From NCBI GenBank assembly GCA_965228615.1, contig CBDDHT010000003.1:868001-932000 (forward strand): a stretch of 64,000 bases of DNA. The letters are read 5' to 3'. Position 1 is the first letter of the stretch. Every line of letters starts with the position of its first letter. This document shows positions 61,953 to 64,000 of this stretch, one piece after another. The notes under the pieces are model-generated. The model was not told the origin of the DNA, made no database searches, and saw only the letters and a list, made by a program, of their open reading frames with translations. The position numbers and the translations under genes are program-made. Origin of the DNA: CBDDHT01 sp965228615. GTDB taxonomy: Bacteria; Pseudomonadota; Alphaproteobacteria; Rhizobiales; Methyloligellaceae.

Positions 61953-63071
61953 CTATTCCAGGGTCTCGTAAAGGCGCCGCATCAACGACATGCGCGGCAC
62001 AAGAGATGAAACATAGAGATGCTCGTGCATCGTATGCGCCCCTGCCCCATCGACACCGAGACCATCCAGAACCGGCAGTCTGTTGGCAATGAAACTCCCG
62101 TCGCTCCCGCCGCCGGTGAATGTGTCGATCAGCTCGAATCCGATTTCGGACGCAAGACCTTTGGCATGCTGATAGAGTGCTTCGATTGCCGGCGACTTCT
62201 CATAAGCCGGTCGCGATATGCCACCTTCAGCCGTGAATGTGACATCGCTATCGTGAGCCTTCAGCGCATTGACCCAGTCGACGATCTCATTCGCCGTATC
62301 CAGATCGCGGAATCGAATATCGAGCTGAGCCGTGCAGTGTTCGGGAATGACATTCACCGCGGTGCCACCCTCGATCATGCCGACATTGAGTGTGAGGTTC
62401 CGCTCATAGTCTGTCTTGGCCTCGATCTTCGCGATCAGACGGGCCATCTCGAGAATTGCGCTGCGTCCATCCGCATGGCTGCCACCAGAATGCGCCGGTC
62501 TGCCTTTCGCCGCCAGGCTGAAGCGCGCGGAGCCCCGCCGACCGGTGACGATCTTGCCGCCGTTGCGGGCAGGCTCGGTCACCAGCACATATTTGGCATG
62601 CTCGCCGGCGGCTTCAATGTGATGTCGGGAGGTCTGACTACCCACCTCCTCGTCGGACACATAGAGAAAGCGGATTGGAAGCGATGCTTCCTGCCCGTCT
62701 TCAATGAGGGCGCGAAACGCCGCAAGAGCGATATAAGCGCCACCCTTCATATCGTAGATACCGGGCCCGTAGGCCTTGTCGCCATCGACGCTGAACGGCA
62801 GGTCTTCCAATGTGCCCAGAGGATGGACGGTATCGAGATGCGAGAGCACCAGAATGCCTTTCTCGTCACCGCCCCAGGGGGACTTGGCCGCCACATGGTC
62901 GCCGCGCCCTTCGGTGCCCGGGATCCTCTCTACGGTGCAGTTCAGCCCGCTGAGCGTTTCCGAGACCAGATCCATCATCCGGTTCACACCGGCAACATCA
63001 CTTGTCGGGCTTTCGACCTCCACCCACTCCCGAATTCCGTCCAAGACCTCATTTGCTGAGGGCATCGTCAT
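61953..63071 (-). CDS. M20 family metallopeptidase (carboxypeptidase G2-like)
   Basis: 372 residues. Dinuclear zinc motifs: LVLSHLDTVHPLGTLED (HxD), GPGIYDMKGGAYIAL, YVSDEEVGSQTS (EE) and VTEPARNGGKIVTGRRGSARFSLAAKGRPAHSGG in the dimerisation lid, with THEHLY near the end. It resembles the glutamate carboxypeptidase/CPG2 and ArgE/DapE group. Cytosolic hydrolysis of N-acyl amino acids or peptides is expected. It lies downstream of the OppF-like gene and may act on imported peptides. Confidence 0.9.
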   Translation of the reverse strand: MTMPSANEVLDGIREWVEVESPTSDVAGVNRMMDLVSETLSGLNCTVERIPGTEGRGDHVAAKSPWGGDEKGILVLSHLDTVHPLGTLEDLPFSVDGDKAYGPGIYDMKGGAYIALAAFRALIEDGQEASLPIRFLYVSDEEVGSQTSRHHIEAAGEHAKYVLVTEPARNGGKIVTGRRGSARFSLAAKGRPAHSGGSHADGRSAILEMARLIAKIEAKTDYERNLTLNVGMIEGGTAVNVIPEHCTAQLDIRFRDLDTANEIVDWVNALKAHDSDVTFTAEGGISRPAYEKSPAIEALYQHAKGLASEIGFELIDTFTGGGSDGSFIANRLPVLDGLGVDGAGAHTMHEHLYVSSLVPRMSLMRRLYETLE

Positions 63072-63118
63072 CGTGTCATCTCCTGAGTGTCGGGTGCTTC
63101 ACCTGGAAGGCGTTGTCT

Positions 63119-64000
63119 TCAATCGTTCAGATGGCAGGCCGATAGACGGCCAGGCGCAATCTCCTTCAGCGGCGGGACCTCCAGCCGGCATCGATCCATA
63201 GCCTGGGGACACCGGGGATGAAAGTGGCATCCGGGCGGCGGCGTAAGGGGTGACGGAATTTCACCCTTGATCGGCTGAAACACGCGTTTGCGTTGATCGA
63301 GGCGCGGCACCTCTTCGAGAAGCGCCTTGGCATAGGGATGATTGGGTCCCTCGAACAGCGCATCGGTTTCCGCAACTTCGACGACTCTGCCGAGATACAT
63401 GATCACGACGCGATTGGAGATGTGCTCGACCACGCTGAGGTCGTGACTGATGAACAGATAGGTCAGATCGAATGCCTCCCGCAGATCCATGAAGAGATTC
63501 AGGATCTGCGCCTGAATGGAAACATCGAGTGCGGCAATGGCTTCGTCGCAGACGAGAAATTCCGGTTTGACGGCCAGCGCACGTGCAATTCCGATCCTCT
63601 GTCTCTGACCGCCCGAGAACTGATGCGGATAGCGGCGCTTGAACGCCGGATCGAGACCGACGTTGCGCAACATCTCGTCGAGATAGTCATCGGCTTCAGC
63701 GCGGCTGACGATACCATGCGCGAGAGGCGCCTCTCCCACGATACCGGCGACACGCTGGCGCGGATTGAGGGACGCGAAAGGGTCTTGGAAAATCATCTGA
63801 ACGGCGAGCTTGGCGCGATGAGCCTCCTCGCCCGCCATTTCATCCAAGGCCCGGCCCTTGAAGAGTATACGCCCCGCGGTCGGCTCCATGATGCCGGCGA
63901 TCATGCGCCCGATCGTAGACTTGCCGCATCCCGACTCGCCGACGAGACCGACCACTTCCCCTTTGGCGACGTCAATGTTGACGCCATCCACGGCATGAAC
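63119..64000 (-). CDS. Oligopeptide ABC transporter ATP-binding protein (OppF/DppF), 5' partial
   Basis: At least 294 residues; the frame is open to the right edge, so the start lies outside. Walker A VGLVGESGCGKSTIGRM, signature QFSGGQRQRIGIARAL, Walker B EFLVCDEAIAALDV, and the oligopeptide C-terminal extension LIFMYLGRVVEVAETDALFEGPNHPYAKALLEEVPRLDQRKRVF followed by CHFHPRCPQAMDRC, typical of OppD/OppF. It powers import of peptides. The M20 peptidase gene follows after 47 bases. Confidence 0.95.
   Translation of the reverse strand, partial: VHAVDGVNIDVAKGEVVGLVGESGCGKSTIGRMIAGIMEPTAGRILFKGRALDEMAGEEAHRAKLAVQMIFQDPFASLNPRQRVAGIVGEAPLAHGIVSRAEADDYLDEMLRNVGLDPAFKRRYPHQFSGGQRQRIGIARALAVKPEFLVCDEAIAALDVSIQAQILNLFMDLREAFDLTYLFISHDLSVVEHISNRVVIMYLGRVVEVAETDALFEGPNHPYAKALLEEVPRLDQRKRVFQPIKGEIPSPLTPPPGCHFHPRCPQAMDRCRLEVPPLKEIAPGRLSACHLND

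Noticed and set aside
62019..63059. Plus-strand frame of 346 codons inside the M20 peptidase
   Set aside because: Antisense shadow; no plausible motifs.
1..64000. Mobile elements, CRISPR arrays, rRNA and tRNA genes
   Set aside because: No transposase, integrase, direct-repeat arrays, or tRNA/rRNA-like sequences were found. The only long 16S-tail match (22491-22505) is a ribosome-binding site, not an rRNA gene.

Overview
The window looks like an alphaproteobacterial chromosome segment, moderately GC-rich by eye. Support comes from two exact CtrA-type boxes (TTAA-N7-TTAAC), an NsrR/truncated-haemoglobin pair, an ActR/RegA-type regulator, ubiG, PEP carboxylase and a TRAP transporter with a fused DctQM subunit. 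Most genes are chromosomal metabolic, redox and signalling genes. I saw no insertion sequence, prophage, CRISPR array, rRNA or tRNA gene.

Layout. 1-13.5 kb: a PhnD-domain/LuxR regulator (5' partial), DsrE-like, cysteine-dioxygenase-like and cupin proteins, a two-receiver response regulator, an MBL hydrolase, ubiG, an ActR-like regulator whose receiver Asp is Glu, a fasciclin protein, a TPR protein, a thioredoxin-like protein, a 5'-nucleotidase-like protein and a GGDEF-EAL protein. 13.6-19.5 kb: an aldo/keto reductase-metY-hydrolase operon, and an amidohydrolase-Rieske-amidohydrolase operon. 19.6-29.7 kb: a HhH protein, a second fasciclin protein, nsrR divergent from a truncated haemoglobin around a perfect 18-bp inverted repeat, a 24-codon ORF with a Shine-Dalgarno fully complementary to the 16S rRNA tail, asparaginase, an AGCS symporter, an XRE regulator with a Rieske-glutamate-synthase fusion, and two universal stress proteins around a cytochrome c with a possible FNR/FixK box.

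29.8-40 kb: ppc, GST, a threonine dehydratase, two type II HAD enzymes, glutathione peroxidase, a 6PGDH-like protein, an esterase-like hydrolase and a diverged FolD lacking the catalytic lysine. 40.4-48.8 kb: a sugar-acid catabolic locus (TRAP transporter plus a small one-helix protein, IlvD/Edd dehydratase, GntR regulator, HpcH aldolase, 2-hydroxyacid dehydrogenase) with the same AT-rich motif before the dehydratase and the regulator. 48.9-54 kb: an L,D-transpeptidase, then a four-gene operon (yeast-type cytosine deaminase, URC1-like, URC4-like, upp) predicting a cytosine/uracil breakdown route through UMP.

54.4-61.3 kb is the most unusual block: caspase-like protease, bactofilin, PAS histidine kinase, bactofilin, caspase-like protease, all on one strand. 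The two bactofilin genes share near-identical coding DNA and the same CtrA-box promoter layout, so this looks like a duplicated cell-cycle-linked protease/cytoskeleton module around a kinase. The window ends with a TrpF-like protein without its catalytic cysteine, an M20 peptidase and a partial OppF-type ATPase.
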